Shown here: positions 46,603 through 59,900 of the stretch, in pieces | How positions within the stretch are numbered: the stretch's first letter is position 1 | Layout of the letters: each line of letters opens with the position of its first letter | Assembly: GCA_951799425.1 (NCBI GenBank) | Contig: OX637405.1 | Location: forward strand, 18,759,089-18,823,088 | DNA length: 64,000 nucleotides | From: Ilex aquifolium | Taxonomy: Eukaryota > Streptophyta > Magnoliopsida > Aquifoliales > Aquifoliaceae | Direction: 5' to 3' | Made by a program: the position numbers and the translations under genes | Notes under the pieces: model-generated | What the model was told of the DNA's origin: nothing | Seen by the model: only the letters and a program-made list of their open reading frames with translations | Databases searched by the model: none

Positions 46603-48742
46603 ATCATTGAGCAACAGATTGAGCAAGTAGAAAAGGAAATTTTGGAGGACATAGATTTGTTAGAGAAAGTTGAAGATGAAGTTGTATATGAGACAGGCAA
46701 GTGGTTGCCTAAGTTCGAGGAATTGCCAGCAATTGAGAAGAGTATTGTACCCTCCACCATTCAGCCACCAACAATGGATTTAAAGCCACTCCCAAACACC
46801 TAGAAATATGCATTCTTGGGAAGTGGTGAAACATTTCTGATGGTAATCAATTCAGTGTTAAATCCAAAGCAAGAAAAAGAGTTATTGAGTGTATTGCGAG
46901 CACATGAAAGAGCAATTGGATGGACGATAATAGACATTAAGGGTATAAACCTCCTTATTTGTACGCATCAGATATATATGGAAGACAAAGCTAAACTGTC
47001 CCAACAGCCACAAAGAAGATTGAATCCCATAATGAAGGAAGTCATTTGAACTGAGATTTTAAAACTACTTGATATGTGAATTATTTACCCTATTGTAGAC
47101 ACCAAGTGGGTGAGTCCTATTCAGGTGGTTCCTAAGAATTTGGGTTTACCATTGTGACCAATGAAAATAAGGAGCTAATTCCAACTCGGGTGGTAATGGG
47201 GTGGAGAGTGTGCATTGATTATAGAAAGCTCAATTCCTGCACCCAAAAGGATCACTTTCCATTGCCCTTCATTGATCAAGTTTTAGAAAGGGTGACAGAT
47301 CTTTTGTTCTATTATTTCTTGGACGGATATTCAGGTTACAATCAAAATAAAATTACTTTGAAAGATTAGGAGAAAACCACATTCATCTGCCCTTTTGGGA
47401 CATTTGCTTATTGACGTATGCCATTCGAGCTATGCAATGCCCTTGGGACGTTCCAAAGGTGCATGGTGGAAATTTTCAGTGATATGGTGGAAAAGATAGT
47501 GGAGTTATTCATGGATGATTTTTTAGTGTTTGGAGATTCATTTGAAGATTATTTGGAGAATTTAGAGAAGGTGTTAATGAGATGTGAAGACAAGAATATG
47601 GTATTGAATTGGGAAAAATACCATTTTATGGTAACAGAAGGAATAATGTTGGGACATATTGTTTCTGCAAAGGGGATAGATGTTGATAGAGCAAAGATTG
47701 AGTTAATCTCCAATCTACCTACCTCGAAAATGGTAAAAGATTCGTGTTCGTTTCTTGGCCATGCTGGATTTTATAGACGATTCATAAAGGGATTTAGTGT
47801 TATATCTAGCCATTTATGTAATCTTTTAGCAAAAGATGCTCTATTTGTGTGGTCACCTAATTGTGAGGCTGCTTTTCAAAAACTTTAAAATATGTTAATT
47901 TTGCCTCTAATCATGCAACCACCTAATTAAGACCTCCCATTTGAACTTATGTGTGATGCAAGTAACTATGCAGTGGGAGTTGTATTAGGTCAAAGGCAGG
48001 ACAAGAAACTGCATGTTATTTATTATGCTAGCAAAACCCTAAATGATGCACAAATGAATTACACAACTACGAAAAAGGAATTGTTAGCTGTTCTCTTTGC
48101 ACTAGATAAATTTAGATCTTATATCATTGGTTCACCTATTGTTGTCTATACTGATCACTCTGTTTTGAAGTATCCGTTGTCTAAGCAGGATGCTAAACAG
48201 CAACTCATTTGGTGGATCCTCCTCCTACAAGAATTTCACTTGATCATTAAAGATAAAAAAAAGAGTTGAGAATGTGGTAGTGGATCACCAATCTCGGCTT
48301 GTGTTTTAAGACCCACAGGAGCATTTGCCCATTTAGGGTACTTTTTCTGATGAATATTTAATTTTTATTAATACATTTTGTCCTTGGTATGCTGACATTG
48401 TTAATTTTCTTGTCACAGGACATATATTATCTCACTAGAGTCCACAAGATAAAAAGAAATTTTTGGTAGAAGTAAAGAAATTTTATTTTGATGACCCTTA
48501 CTTATTCAAATACTGTGCTGACTAGGTTATGCAAATGTGTGTACCTGATGATGAACAACATGATGTCATCTCTTTTGCCATTCATAAGTTTGTGGAGGCC
48601 ATTTCTTGTCAAAGCAGACTGCTGTGAAGATCTTGCAGTGTAGTTTCTATTGGTCCGCCCTATTCAAAGATTATTTCCAATATTGTAAAATTTGTGACAA
48701 GTGCCAAAGGTTGGGTGTAGTGACTCGAAGGAATATGATGCC
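46603..48742 (+). pseudogene. pol: Athila RT, RNase H and integrase start (element H)
   Basis: It continues H after element D: TIIEQQIEQVEKEILEDID, then KWLPKFEELPAIEKS. The RT has LIPTRVVMGWRVCIDYRKLN and PFELCNALGTFQRC, with VELFMDDFLVFG intact (aspartates 47514-47519). RNase H has [18 protein letters not shown] (47940-47995) and VVYTDHSVLKYPLSKQDA. The integrase start LFKYCAD, with a degraded zinc finger, reaches TRRNMMP at 48742, where element E is inserted. Stops include TAG 46801, TGA 47047 and TAG 47367. At least two frameshifts are present. Confidence 0.85.
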
Positions 48743-51060
48743 TGTGACGCCCCAATTTCTGGGGGTCCTATATTAACCGTTGATCATCCTTCAACCCGCG
48801 GAAGTACCCATGGATGTCCCTCAACCCAACACCACGTCGATAGCATCCACTTGACCGGAATCATAACCCACAATTGTAAACCGGATTCAATTATTCATTG
48901 GGCTCAACCAAGATCCAACATACCACGATTTATATTCAATTTACATCATTGGAGGGAAGGAAAACATAGACCGAAAATAGGGCAAAGTAGTTTGAAAATT
49001 TGAAATCTCTTGAGAGTGTACCGGTACTGCGTACCGGTACGGTTTGCCTACTGGAAAATGCGTAACGGTACGGAAGTGTACCCGTACCCTCTGCCCAGTT
49101 TTCCCTTTTTCATATGTTTTTCATTTTCAATTCATTCCAAACCTTCCCCAAATCATCCAATACATGAGTAATAAGGTTTCCCATATAAAACATGATTTGT
49201 ACAAGTTTCATTACAATTGATTCCATATATTTACACATCAAAATGGAATTTTCACAAAAACTTTACAGAAATAACCATAAAAGCCACAAGTCGGCTTTCT
49301 TCAACCTTGGGGCTCGAAATGGGAGCCGTTCGCCGGTGTAAACCCCGCACCTGAAATGTTTTTCCCACAAAGGGTGAGTCACGCTCAATAGGGTATCTCC
49401 TAAAGAGGTTACTCCCCAACCTATATGCATATGAAATGTTCACATGCCACAAATCAACAATTCACAACATTCCAATTCAGAATATGCACTCCATGTTGGA
49501 ATCTACCATGTCATGCCATGAAATGAGATGAGACTCACTCACGCACATCATCCCGAGCCCTTCCCGGCTCCTCAACACATACAAGTGTCAATGTGTATTA
49601 GCCGTCATCTATGTTGCACATCAAATGACATTTCATTCTAGGGTCTTTATAGGGGTGGATGTTCATGGACTCACACCAAGGGTCACCCAACCCACACGGA
49701 ATTGACGGACTTCCACCGAGGGTTCCGCGTACACCCACACACTTCATGGACCGAGCCAAGGGAGTGCGTATCCCAATCACCGAGTCTTGCACCCGAGGGA
49801 TCTTTTAGCCCTTCTTGCTACCCCAACCCTAACAACCATGCAAACCGTGAGACTCGACTAGGTCATCGACCCATCTTGCCCGAGCCCACTCGTCATCCAC
49901 CACGCGTGGTGAAGACAACCACCATGCACACACACCCACTAAATGCGATGTTCCCGTGCATATGCAACATGATGTCCCATTGCAACCATAATACAATGTC
50001 CAATATGGTATGAGTGACATATGAACATTTACGACACATTTCATATGCTTCATGGCAAAATTATATCATAAGCATATAATTCCCATAAAACAATTTCCAA
50101 GCATGTTGTCACATAATTATGCTATCAACATTTTAAATTCTCAAGGCATATATATAAACACATAACATGCCCACAATTCCATATAACACAAGAATCACAT
50201 ATCCAATTCTAGAAATCACATTTAGCAATTTCTAATTATCAATCCATGCTAGGATTCATCTTTACCCTTTTCAATACCCATTTCACCCCATTTAACAATA
50301 ATAGGCAAATGATATATATATATCCATCTACCCATTTCACCTAAGCATTCTAGGTGTGGAATGAACCTTGGTAGGAGGGAACCCTACCTCTTGAAGCGTA
50401 AGGAACGACCGTAGGAAGCTCCAAGACCCGAATCAAGCTCTAAGCCCTAGCTTCCAAAAATCCCGTCCTTGGAATTTCGCCCAAACCCGACCTCCTTGGT
50501 ATGGTTTTGTAGCCCTTGACGTGTAGAACAATCTTTGTTCTTGGCCCGAGTGGATTTGAGCTTCCAATCTTTGTAGATCGTAGATAGAAGGTGGAGAAAC
50601 TCAAGATTTTCCCTCTCTTCTTTCTCACGTTAAAACCGGCTGAGCAAATGGGTGAGAAATCTGATTTTCTCCCCTTTAAATACTTGGCCCACAATGCGCC
50701 ACACGATCCTTATTTCTCGGGTCTGTTTTAGCCCCGAAACGATTAAATCTCGCTCCGGTTCAAGTTCAAAATATTTTTATTTTAACTTGCCGTCATTTAT
50801 TTCCCAAAATTTAAAATTTGATTCAGAATTTCATTTTTGGGTCTCCAGAGGCCCGACCGCCTCATAAAACGCGAAAAATCCGACTAACTTAAAATTCAAT
50901 GAAATTTGACAGGGTAACTAGATTTCGCGAGACGAATCCAACGGTGATGTCCGTTTCGTCATCCGAGCTCTAGAAAAATTCAGGTTTACAACCTGTACCA
51001 TAGTGGCAAATTACCGTTTTGCCCTTTTTCACAAAAGTTCAAATTTACCCGGGTTTTACA
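48743..51060 (-). repeat. 3' LTR of element E (2318 bp)
   Basis: On the minus strand it begins TGTAAAACCCGGG (51060) and ends GGCGTCACA (48743). It aligns with the 5' LTR of B along its whole length. The gtaccggtac cluster is at 49018-49085. The polypurine tract precedes it (51061-51076, ttaaggggggaag on the minus strand). Confidence 0.92.
49018..49085 (-). repeat. CCGG-palindrome cluster in LTR E
   Basis: The units gtaccggtac, cgtaccggtacgg, a degenerate cgtaacggtacgg and gtacccgtacc are spaced by tgcctactggaaaatg. It is the same array as in LTR B with mutated copies. Confidence 0.82.
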
Positions 51061-51154
51061 TTCTTCCCCCCTTAAAAGAATTTCGTCCCCGAAATTCACA
51101 CACGCATGCACATACCACCACATGCATATGCAACATTCATATAATACTACGTGA

Positions 51155-54100
51155 CTATAAGAATGTACATCCATCCTCAAATAAGAAAGGATAATTGGCA
51201 CGTATGGTATCCTCACGCTCCCATGTTGCCTCCTCCACTCCTCGGTGCTGCCATAACACCTTCACTAGCCTCACGGTCTTGCTTCGCAAAACCTGCTCCC
51301 AGCTATCCATGACACACACTGGTCCCTCCTCGAAGGTCCCATCCGCATCAACAACAAGCTCGTCCCAATCCACAACATGCGTCGGATCTGGAGTACACTT
51401 CTGGAGCATGGAGAGATGGAATACTGCGTGAACGTCCGATAAAGTCGGCGGTAACACCAACATGTAGGCCACAGTGCCAACTCTCTCAAGTACCTCAAAT
51501 GGCCCAATATACCTCGGCGACAGCTTTCCCCGCTTGCCGAATCTGACCACTCATCTCTTAGGCATCACCTTCAAGAAGACATGATCTCCCACCTCAAACT
51601 CCAGAGGTCGTCGCCGTCTATCGGCGTAGCTCTTCTGCCGGCTTTGAGCCGTGAGAAAACACTTCCTTATCAGGTCCACCTTCTCCGAGGCGTCTCTTAT
51701 CAAGTCTAGACCCGTAAAGGGTCTTTCTCCAACCTCTGTCCAACAAACCGGAGAACGACAAGGCCTCTCATAAAGTGCCTCATAGGGTGCCATCTGTATG
51801 CTCGCCTAATAACTATTGTTATAGGCGAACTCCACTAAGGGTAAATGCTCTTCCCAGCTACCCTTGAGGTCTAGGACGCATGCCCGTAACATGTCCTCTA
51901 ATGTCTGGATGGTCCTCTCTGACTGACCGTCCGTTTGGGGAATAAAGGTTGTACTCATCATCAACTGAGTCCCCATGGCTCACTGGAAACTCTCCCAAAA
52001 TTGAACCGTAAACCTGGGATCCCGATCCGATACTATAGATACGGGCACCCCATGCAACCGGACTATCTCCCGTATGTACAACCTGCAGAATTCCTCCAGC
52101 GTGAAGGTCATCCGCATCGCCAAAAAGTGTGCCGATTTCGTAAGCCGGTCCACTATCACCCACACCGCATCATGTCCCCGCGATGTCCGTGGCAAGTGGG
52201 TCACAAAATCCATCGTGACGTGCTCCCACTTCCATTCAGCCATTTCTAACAACTGGAGCAAACCAGCTGGTCTTTGGTGTTCAGCCTTAATCTGCTGACA
52301 TGTGAGGCATCTACTGACAAAGTCGCCAATCTGCCTCTTCATCCCGCTCCAATGATACTGGCGACGAAGATCATGATACATCTTCGTGCCGCCTGGATGC
52401 ACCGCAAAACGAGGGCAATGGAACTCCCTCAGGATCTCCTCTCTCAGATCCGCCAACTGGGGAACCACAACCCTTCCCCTAAACCGAAGACTGCCATCCA
52501 AGTGAATGGCCCAGCCCTCTTCACTAGTACCCGTCTGCACTCGGTCCCTTATGGACGATAACTCTTGGTCCTGCCCCTGGGACTCAATCACTCTGCTCAG
52601 TAGGGACGGTGTAGCTACCAAGCTCCCTAAAACACCCTGAGTCTGACCCCAATAATGCAGCCCAAACTGTCCCACTGCCTCGAGCATTCGCCACTCTCGG
52701 GAAGCCACACTAGCCACAACTTCTCGTGACCTCCGGCTAAGTGCATCAGCTACCACATTTGCCTTACCGAGATGGTAATGCAAAGTGAAATCATAGTCCT
52801 CTAGATACTCCATCCACCTTCGTTGCCTCATATTGAGGTCCCGTTGAGTAAAAATGTGCTTCAGACTTTTGTGGTCCGAAAACACCTCAAACTGCTTACC
52901 GTATAGGTAGTGGCGCGAAGCCTTCAAGGCAAAAACTATGGCCGCCAACTCCATATCATGCGTGGGGTAATTCTGCTCGTGATTCTTCAATTGTCAAGAA
53001 CCATAAGCCACCACTCTCCCGGACTGCCTTAAGACACAACAAAGTCCGTCCTTGGAGGCATCGCAATACACCATGTAGTTTTGTCCCCTCTCCGGAACAA
53101 TCAAGATAGGAGCTGAGGTGAGCCTCCTCTTTATCTCCTGGAATGCCTTCTCACACGAATCATTCCACTCGAACTTGACCTCCTTCCGGGTCAATCTAGT
53201 CATAGTTGCGGCTAGTCGGGAGAAGTCCTCGATGAATCTCCGGTAGTACCCTGCCAATCCCAAGAAACTACGTATCTCGAAGACTGACTTTGGCCTCTCC
53301 CAACTCATAACTACCTCAACTTTCTCCAGGTCAACTGACACCCCCGAAGCCGACACCACGTGTCCCAAAAATTTCACATTTGTAAACCAAAATTCACACT
53401 TACTGAACTTGGCGTACAACTGGTGGTCCCTCAAGGTCTGGAGAACAATCCTCAAGTGACCCTCATGCTCCTCCTTTATCTTGGAGTAGATCAGGATGTC
53501 ATCAACAAACACCACGACAAACTGATCTAAATAGGGTTGGAACGTCCTATGCATGAGATCCATGAATGCCACTGGGGCATTCGTCAATCCAAATGGCATC
53601 ACTGTGAACTCGAAATGCCCATACCGCGTTCTGAACGTCGTCTTAGGGATATCTGCCTCCCTAATCCTCAACTGATGGTAGCCCGTGCGGAGATCTATCT
53701 TAGAGTAGACCCGCGCTCCCCTCAGCTGATCAAACAGATCATCAATCCTCGGCAAAGGGTACCTATTCTTGATGGTAACCCAGTTCAACTGCCGATAGTC
53801 TATACACAATCGAAGGGTCTTATCCTTCTTCTTGGCAAACAATACCGGAGCACCCCAAGGTGAAGTGCTCGGTCTAATGAAACCTTTGTCCAATAATTCT
53901 TGTAATTGGACCTTGAGTTCTTGCAACTCAGCTGGAGCCATCCTATGTGGAGCCATAGAAATTGGAGAAGTATCCGGATGCAACTCGATGCTAAAGTCCA
54001 CATCCCTATGGGGAGGTAATCCCGGTAGGTCGTCCAGAAAAATGTCCTCATACTCACATACTACCCGAGGTAGACCCAATTCTTGTCTCGCCTCGTCCTC

Positions 54101-55750
54101 CAGGGAAAGGCTCGCAAGCCACCCCATCAACTGCCCATGCCATCGAGAGTCATACACGGCTTGGGGCAAAGGGTCATGCTTTTCCCCTTGAAACTTGAAA
54201 CAAACACCATCTGGTGTATAGGCAGTGACCCTATTCCTATCACAATCAATGAAGACCCGATGCGCCGTCAACTAGTCCATCCCAAGGAGGACATTGAACT
54301 CCGACATGTCCATAACCCTAAGGTCCACGGTGAGTAGAATCCCCGAGATCTCTAACTCACAACCCTGACAAATCTGATTCACACATACCCTAGCTCCTAG
54401 GGGTGAATTCACATACAACGGCTCTTCCGAGGTATCAACCTCTAAGCCCAAATCCCTCACACATGATGCAGAAATGAATGAATGCGATGCACCAGAGTCA
54501 AATAACACTCTAGCCCATAAGCGAGAGAGTAGAAATGTACCCTGAATGACCGACTGGTCCACTGGCTTAGCCTGAGGTGTAATGGCGTAGACACGCCCTT
54601 GGGTCCCCGAAGTCCCGGCCTGCATGCCCTGTCCCCGGCCTCGACCCATGCCCTGGCCCATCTGGCCTAACTGCGGAGTCCCCGCTCGAAAAGTGGTAGG
54701 GGCCTAAGTAGCACCCTGGAACTGATATTGGTTTCCCTGGCCCATGGTGGGGTAGGGAGGAACAAAATGTGTATGTGGCTATCCCACTGATGATTGGGAC
54801 TGAGATGTCCCATAGCTCTGGGATCCCTGCCTCTGAGGACAATCCCGCCTCATATGCCCCGGTTGGTGGTAATGGAAACATGTCTTCTGGCCTGCCTGGT
54901 AGGTAGTCCTGAAGTTTCTCCCGCCTTGGGAAAGTTGCCCTTGACCTTGGCCTTGATAGCCGCGGCCCTGTCCTGGTTGTCCTTGTGGAGCAGAAGTCCT
55001 CTGCTTCTTCCCCGAACTAGAAGAAGAGGATTGGCCCTCCTTCTTCTTATCCTTAGCACCCGCCTCACGGATGCTTCGTGCATCGTCAACCTCTCTCTGA
55101 ATAGCCATAGCTGTCTCGACCATAGAGTCCAAGTCTTGCAGGCGGAGACCCACAATCTTTCCCCCGATGGATAGTTTCAACCCATCCTCAAACCTTCTTA
55201 CCTTGGCCATATCCGTGGCCACGTAATCATCAGCAAATCAGGCTAATTCGGTGAACTTAGCCACATACTCCATTACAGTCATTGACCCTTGCTTCAAATC
55301 TAGGAATTCCCGGGCCTTTGCGTGTCAAACGGCCGTTGGGAAATATTTACCCATGAAGAGCTCCCTAAACTCTCCCCATGTCATGGCCTCTAAGTTCTTC
55401 GAGGCCGTCACCCAATCCCACCACAATTGGGTTTCTCCCTCTAACTGGAATGCAGCTAGTCTTATCTTAGTAGCATCTGAGGTGACCTCCATTGCCCCTA
55501 AGATCTTATTGACTTGCCGGAACCAATGGTCTGCCACCATCGGATCCGCCCCTCCCACGAAGACTAGAGGTTTGTGTGCTTTAAATTGTTGGAGGTTACT
55601 CGTGCCTCTATGCCCGGCATTTGCACTAGCTTGTGCAACAGTAGCCGCCATCATGCCCATGGTTTCCATAAACACTTGTTGGTCGAAGACCGGTGGTGGT
55701 TGGTTATTGTTCCGCCCACCGCCTCGACGTCCTCTTCTTCCACTTGCCAT
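51155..55750 (-). pseudogene. gag-pol: Tekay Gag-Pol polyprotein (element E)
   Basis: The ATG at 55750 begins MASGRRGRRGGGRNNNQPPP. Order: Gag core with WWDWV, zinc knuckle CFHYHQPGHMRRDC (second Cys now Tyr), protease with LFDSGASHSFIS, RT with [12 protein letters not shown] (aspartates at 53498-53503), RNase H, integrase with D-D-E blocks, and a chromodomain ending [17 protein letters not shown]. The frame is kept except for nonsense codons: TGA 55325-55327, TAG 54704-54706, TAG 54272-54274, TGA 52994-52996, TGA 51980-51982, TAG 51806-51808 and TGA 51551-51553, plus a short disrupted stretch near 51935. Most fit single C-to-T or G-to-A changes. Confidence 0.92.
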
Positions 55751-56093
55751 CTACACACACGTCAAGTGGCAATGGCACAATAACTTAGTATCCCGAGATA
55801 GGGACCAAAGTTAAAACGTTCAAATTTTTCTCATTGTCTCACTAGTAGAGCGTATGCCTCCAATAGTAGACATCTACACCTTGAACTATCCCGTTTATTC
55901 ACTTTCCCACTCCCAATGTTAAGTTCTCTAACCCTAGGGTGCTCATTTTCCATACACATTTTTACCATGCATATAATTTAAACAACACATACCACATAAC
56001 ATGTAGCAATTTAATCACATAATGTGTAATGCACAATGAATGCAATGGTCTAGACCCATGCCCCATCAAGCCCTAGGTAATTCGCATACCTAG

Positions 56094-56105
56094 GCTCTGA
56101 TACCA
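56094..56105 (-). other. Primer-binding site of E
   Basis: Minus-strand tggtatcagagc lies 3 nt inside the shared LTR end (56109). The leader between it and the gag ATG (55750) has no other feature. Confidence 0.92.
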
Positions 56106-56108
56106 AGG

Positions 56109-56939
56109 TGTGACGCCCCAATTTCCGGGGGTCCTATATTAACCGTTGATCATCCTTCAACCCGCGGAAGTACCCGTGGATGTCCCTCAACCCAACACCA
56201 CGTCGATAGCATCCACTTGACCGGAATCATAACCCACAATTGTAAACCGGATTAATTATTCATTGGGCTCAAACAAGATCCAACATACCATGATTTATAT
56301 TCCATTTACATCATTGGAGGGAAGGAAAACATAGACCGAAAATAGGGCAAAGTAGTTTAAAATTTTGAAATCTCTTGAGAGTGTACCGGTACTGTCTGTC
56401 TACTAGAAAATGCGTACCGGTACGGTTTGCCTACTGGAAAATGCGTACCGGTACACAGTACCGGTACGGAAGTGTACCGGTACCCTCTGCCCAGTTTTCC
56501 CATTTTCATCTGTTTTTCATTTTCAATTCATTCCAAACCTTCCCCAAATCATCTAATACATGAGTAATAAGGTTTCCCATATAAAACATGATTTGTACAA
56601 GTTTCATTACAATTGATTCCATATATTTACACATAAAAATTGAATTTTCACAAAAACTTACAGAAATAACCATAAAAGCCACAAGTTGGCTTTCTTCAAC
56701 CTTGGGGCTCGAAATGGGAGCCCGACCGCCTCGTAAAACGCGAAAAATCCGACTAATTCGGAATTCAACGAAATTTGATAGGGTAACTAGATTTCGCGAG
56801 ACGAATCCAACGGTGATGTCCGTTTCGTCATCCGAGCTCTAGAAAAATTCAGGTTTACAACCTGTACCATAGTGGCAAATTACCGTTTTTCCATTTTTCA
56901 CAAAAGTTCAAATTTACCCGGGTTTTACATTCTTCCCCA
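56109..56939 (-). repeat. Shared, internally deleted LTR between E and F (831 bp)
   Basis: Both ends are intact (TGTAAAACC at 56939, GGCGTCACA at 56109). About 1.5 kb of the middle is missing compared with 48743-51060; the join lies at about 56719-56725 and shares gcc. The gtaccggtac cluster is kept (56383-56485). It has F polypurine tract on one side and E primer site on the other, so it serves both copies. Confidence 0.9.
56383..56485 (-). repeat. CCGG-palindrome cluster in the shared E/F LTR
   Basis: Five gtaccggtac-type sites, including the close pair gtaccggtacacagtaccgg, are interspersed with tactagaaaatgcg and tactggaaaatgcg spacers. Confidence 0.85.
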
Positions 56940-59900
56940 CTTAAAAAAATTTCGTCCCCGAAATTCACACACGCATGCACATACCACCACATGCATATGC
57001 AACATTCATATCATACTACGTGACTATAAGAATGTACATCCATCCTCCAATAAGAAAAGATAATTGGCACGTATGGTATCCTCATGCTCCCATGTTGCCT
57101 CCTCCACTCCTCGGTGCTGCCATAACACCTTCACTAGCCTCACGGTCTTGCCTCGCAAAACCTGCTCCCGGCTATCCATGACACGCACTGGTCCCTCCTC
57201 GAAGGTCCCATCCGCATCAACAACAAGCTCGCCCCAATCCACAACATTCGTCGAATCTGGAGTATACTTCCGGAGCGTGGAGACATGGAATACTGCGTGA
57301 ACGCCCGATAAAGTCGGCAGTAATGCCAACCTGTAGGCCACAGTGCCAACTCTCTCAAGTACCTCAAATGGCCCAATATACCTCGGCAACAGCTTTCCCC
57401 GCTTGTCGAATCTGTCCACTCCCCTCTTAGGCATCACCTTCAAGAAGACAAGATCTCCCACCTCAAACTCCGGAGGTTGCCGCCGTCTATTGACCTAGCT
57501 CTTCTGCCGGCTTTGAGCCGTGAGAAGACGCTTCCTTATCAGGTCCACCTTCTCCGAGGCGTCTCTTATCAAGTCTGGACCCGTAGAGGGTCTTTCTCCA
57601 ACCTCTGTCCAACAAACCAGAGAACGACAAGGCCTCCCATAAAGTGCCTCATAGGGTGCCATCTGTATGCTCGCCTAATAACTATTGTTATAGGCGAACT
57701 CCACTAAGGGTAAATGCTCTTCCCAGCTACCCTTGAGGTCTAGGACGCATGCCCGTAGCATGTCCTCTAATGTATGGATGGTCCTCTCTGACTGACCGTC
57801 CGTTTGGGGATGAAAGGCTATACTCATCATCAACTGAGTCCCCATGGCTCGCTGGAAACTCTCCCAAAATTGAGCCGTAAACCTGGGATCCCGATCCGAT
57901 ACTATAGATACGGGCACCCCATGCAACCGGACTATCTCCCGTATGTACAACCTGCAAAATTCCTCCAGCGTGAAGGTCATCCGCACCGCCAAAAAGTGTG
58001 CCGATTTCGTAAGCCGGTCCACTATCACCCACACCGCATCATGTCCCCGCGATTTCTGTGGCAAGTGGGTCACAAAATCCATCGTGACGTGCTCCCACTT
58101 CCATTCAGCCACTTCCAACGGCTGGAGCAAACCAACTGGTCTTTGGTGTTCAGCCTTAATCTGCTGACATATGAGGCATCTACTGACAAAGTCGCCAATC
58201 TGCCTCTTCATCCCGCTCCAATGATACTGGCGACGAAGATCATGATACATCTTCGTGCCACCTGGATGCACCACAAAAGGAGAGCAATGGAACTCCCTGA
58301 GGATCTCCTCTCTCAGATCTGCCAACTGGGGAACCACAACCCTTCCCCTAAACCGAAGACTGCCATCCGAGTGAATGGCCCAGCCCTCTTCACTAGTACC
58401 CGTCTGCACTCAGTCCCTTATGGATGATAACTCTTGGTCCTGCCCCTGGGACTCAATCACTCTGCTCAGTAGGGACGGTGTAGCTACCAAGCTCCCTAAA
58501 ACACCCTGAGTCTGACCCCGATAATGCAGCCCAAACTGTCCCACCGCCTCGAGCATTCGCCACTCTCAGGAAGCCACACTAGCCACAACTCCTCGTGACT
58601 TCCGGCTAAGTGCATCAGCTACCACATTTGCCTTACCGGGATGGTAATGCAAAGTGAAATCATAGTCCTCTAGATACTCCATCCACCTTCGTTGCCTCAT
58701 ATTGAGGTCCCGTTGAGTAAAAATGTGCTTCAGACTTTTGTGGTTCGAAAACACCTCAAACTGCTCACCGTATAGGTAGTGGCGCGAAGCCTTCAAGGCA
58801 AAAACTATGGCCGCCAACTCCATATCATGCGTGGGGTAATTCTGCTCGTGATTCTTCAATTGTCGAGAACCATAAGCCACCACTCTCCCGGACTGCATTA
58901 AGACACAACCAAGTCCTTCCTTGGAGGCATCGCAATACACCATGTAGTTTTTTCCCCTCTACGGAACAATCAAGATAGGAGCTGAGGTGAGCCTCCTCTT
59001 TAGCTCCTGGAATGCCTTCTCACACGAATCATTCCACTCGAACTTGACCTCCTTCCGGGTCAATCTAGTCATAGGTGCGGCTAGTCGGGAGAAGTACTCG
59101 ATGAATCTCCAGTAGTACCCTGCCAATCCCAAGAAACTACGTATCTTGAAGACTGACTTTGGCCTCTCCCAACTCATAACTACCTCAACTTTCTCCGGGT
59201 CAATTGACACCCCCGAAGCCGACACCACGTGTCCCAAAAATTTCACCTCTGTAAGCCAAAATTCACACTTACTGAACTTGGCGTGCAACTGCTGGTCCCT
59301 CAAGGTCTAGAGAACAATGCTCAAGTGACCCTTATGCTCCTCCTCTGTCTTGGAGTAGATCAGGATGTCATCAACAAACACCACGACGAACAGATCTAAA
59401 TAGGGTTGGAACATCCTATGCATGAGATCCATGAATGCTGTTGGGGCATTCGTCAATCTAAATGGCATCACTGTGAACTCGAAATGCCCATACCGCGTTA
59501 TGAACGCCGTCTTAGGGATATCTGTCTCCCTAATCCTCAACTGATGGTAGCCCGTGCCGAGATCTATCTTGGAGTAGACACGCGCTCCCCTCAGCTGATC
59601 AAACTGATAATCAATCCTCGGCAAAGGGTACCTATTCTTGATGGTAATTCGGTTCAACTGCCGATAGTCTATACACAATCGAAGGGTCTTATCCTTCTTC
59701 TTAGCAAACAATACCGGAGCACCCCAAGGTGAAGTGCTCAGTCTAATGAAACATTTGTCCAATAATTCTTGTAATTGGACCTTGAGTTCTTGCAACTCAA
59801 CTGGCGCCATCCTATGTGGAGCCATAGAAATTGGAGAAGTACCCGAATGCAACTCGATGCTAAAGTCCACATCCCTATGGGGAGGTAATCCCGGTAGTTC

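Larger units (their letters stand above)
29208..48742 (+). mobile_element. Element H: degraded Athila-type element, split by D and by E-F
   Basis: It has a 5' LTR (29208-30696), a primer site (30701-30718), gag (from 30865), protease up to 33223, then RT, RNase H and the first part of integrase (46603-48742). Element D interrupts it within an I-D-T motif of the protease-RT linker. The minus-strand E-F tandem interrupts it in integrase after RRNMMP. The remaining integrase and 3' LTR would lie right of the window. The left boundary is set by the TGATGTATTG start and could be off by tens of bases. Confidence 0.85.

Noticed and set aside
57804..58427. Plus-strand ORF of 207 codons
   Set aside because: It lies opposite the integrase of F and a similar reading exists opposite E, explained by the conserved sense strand.
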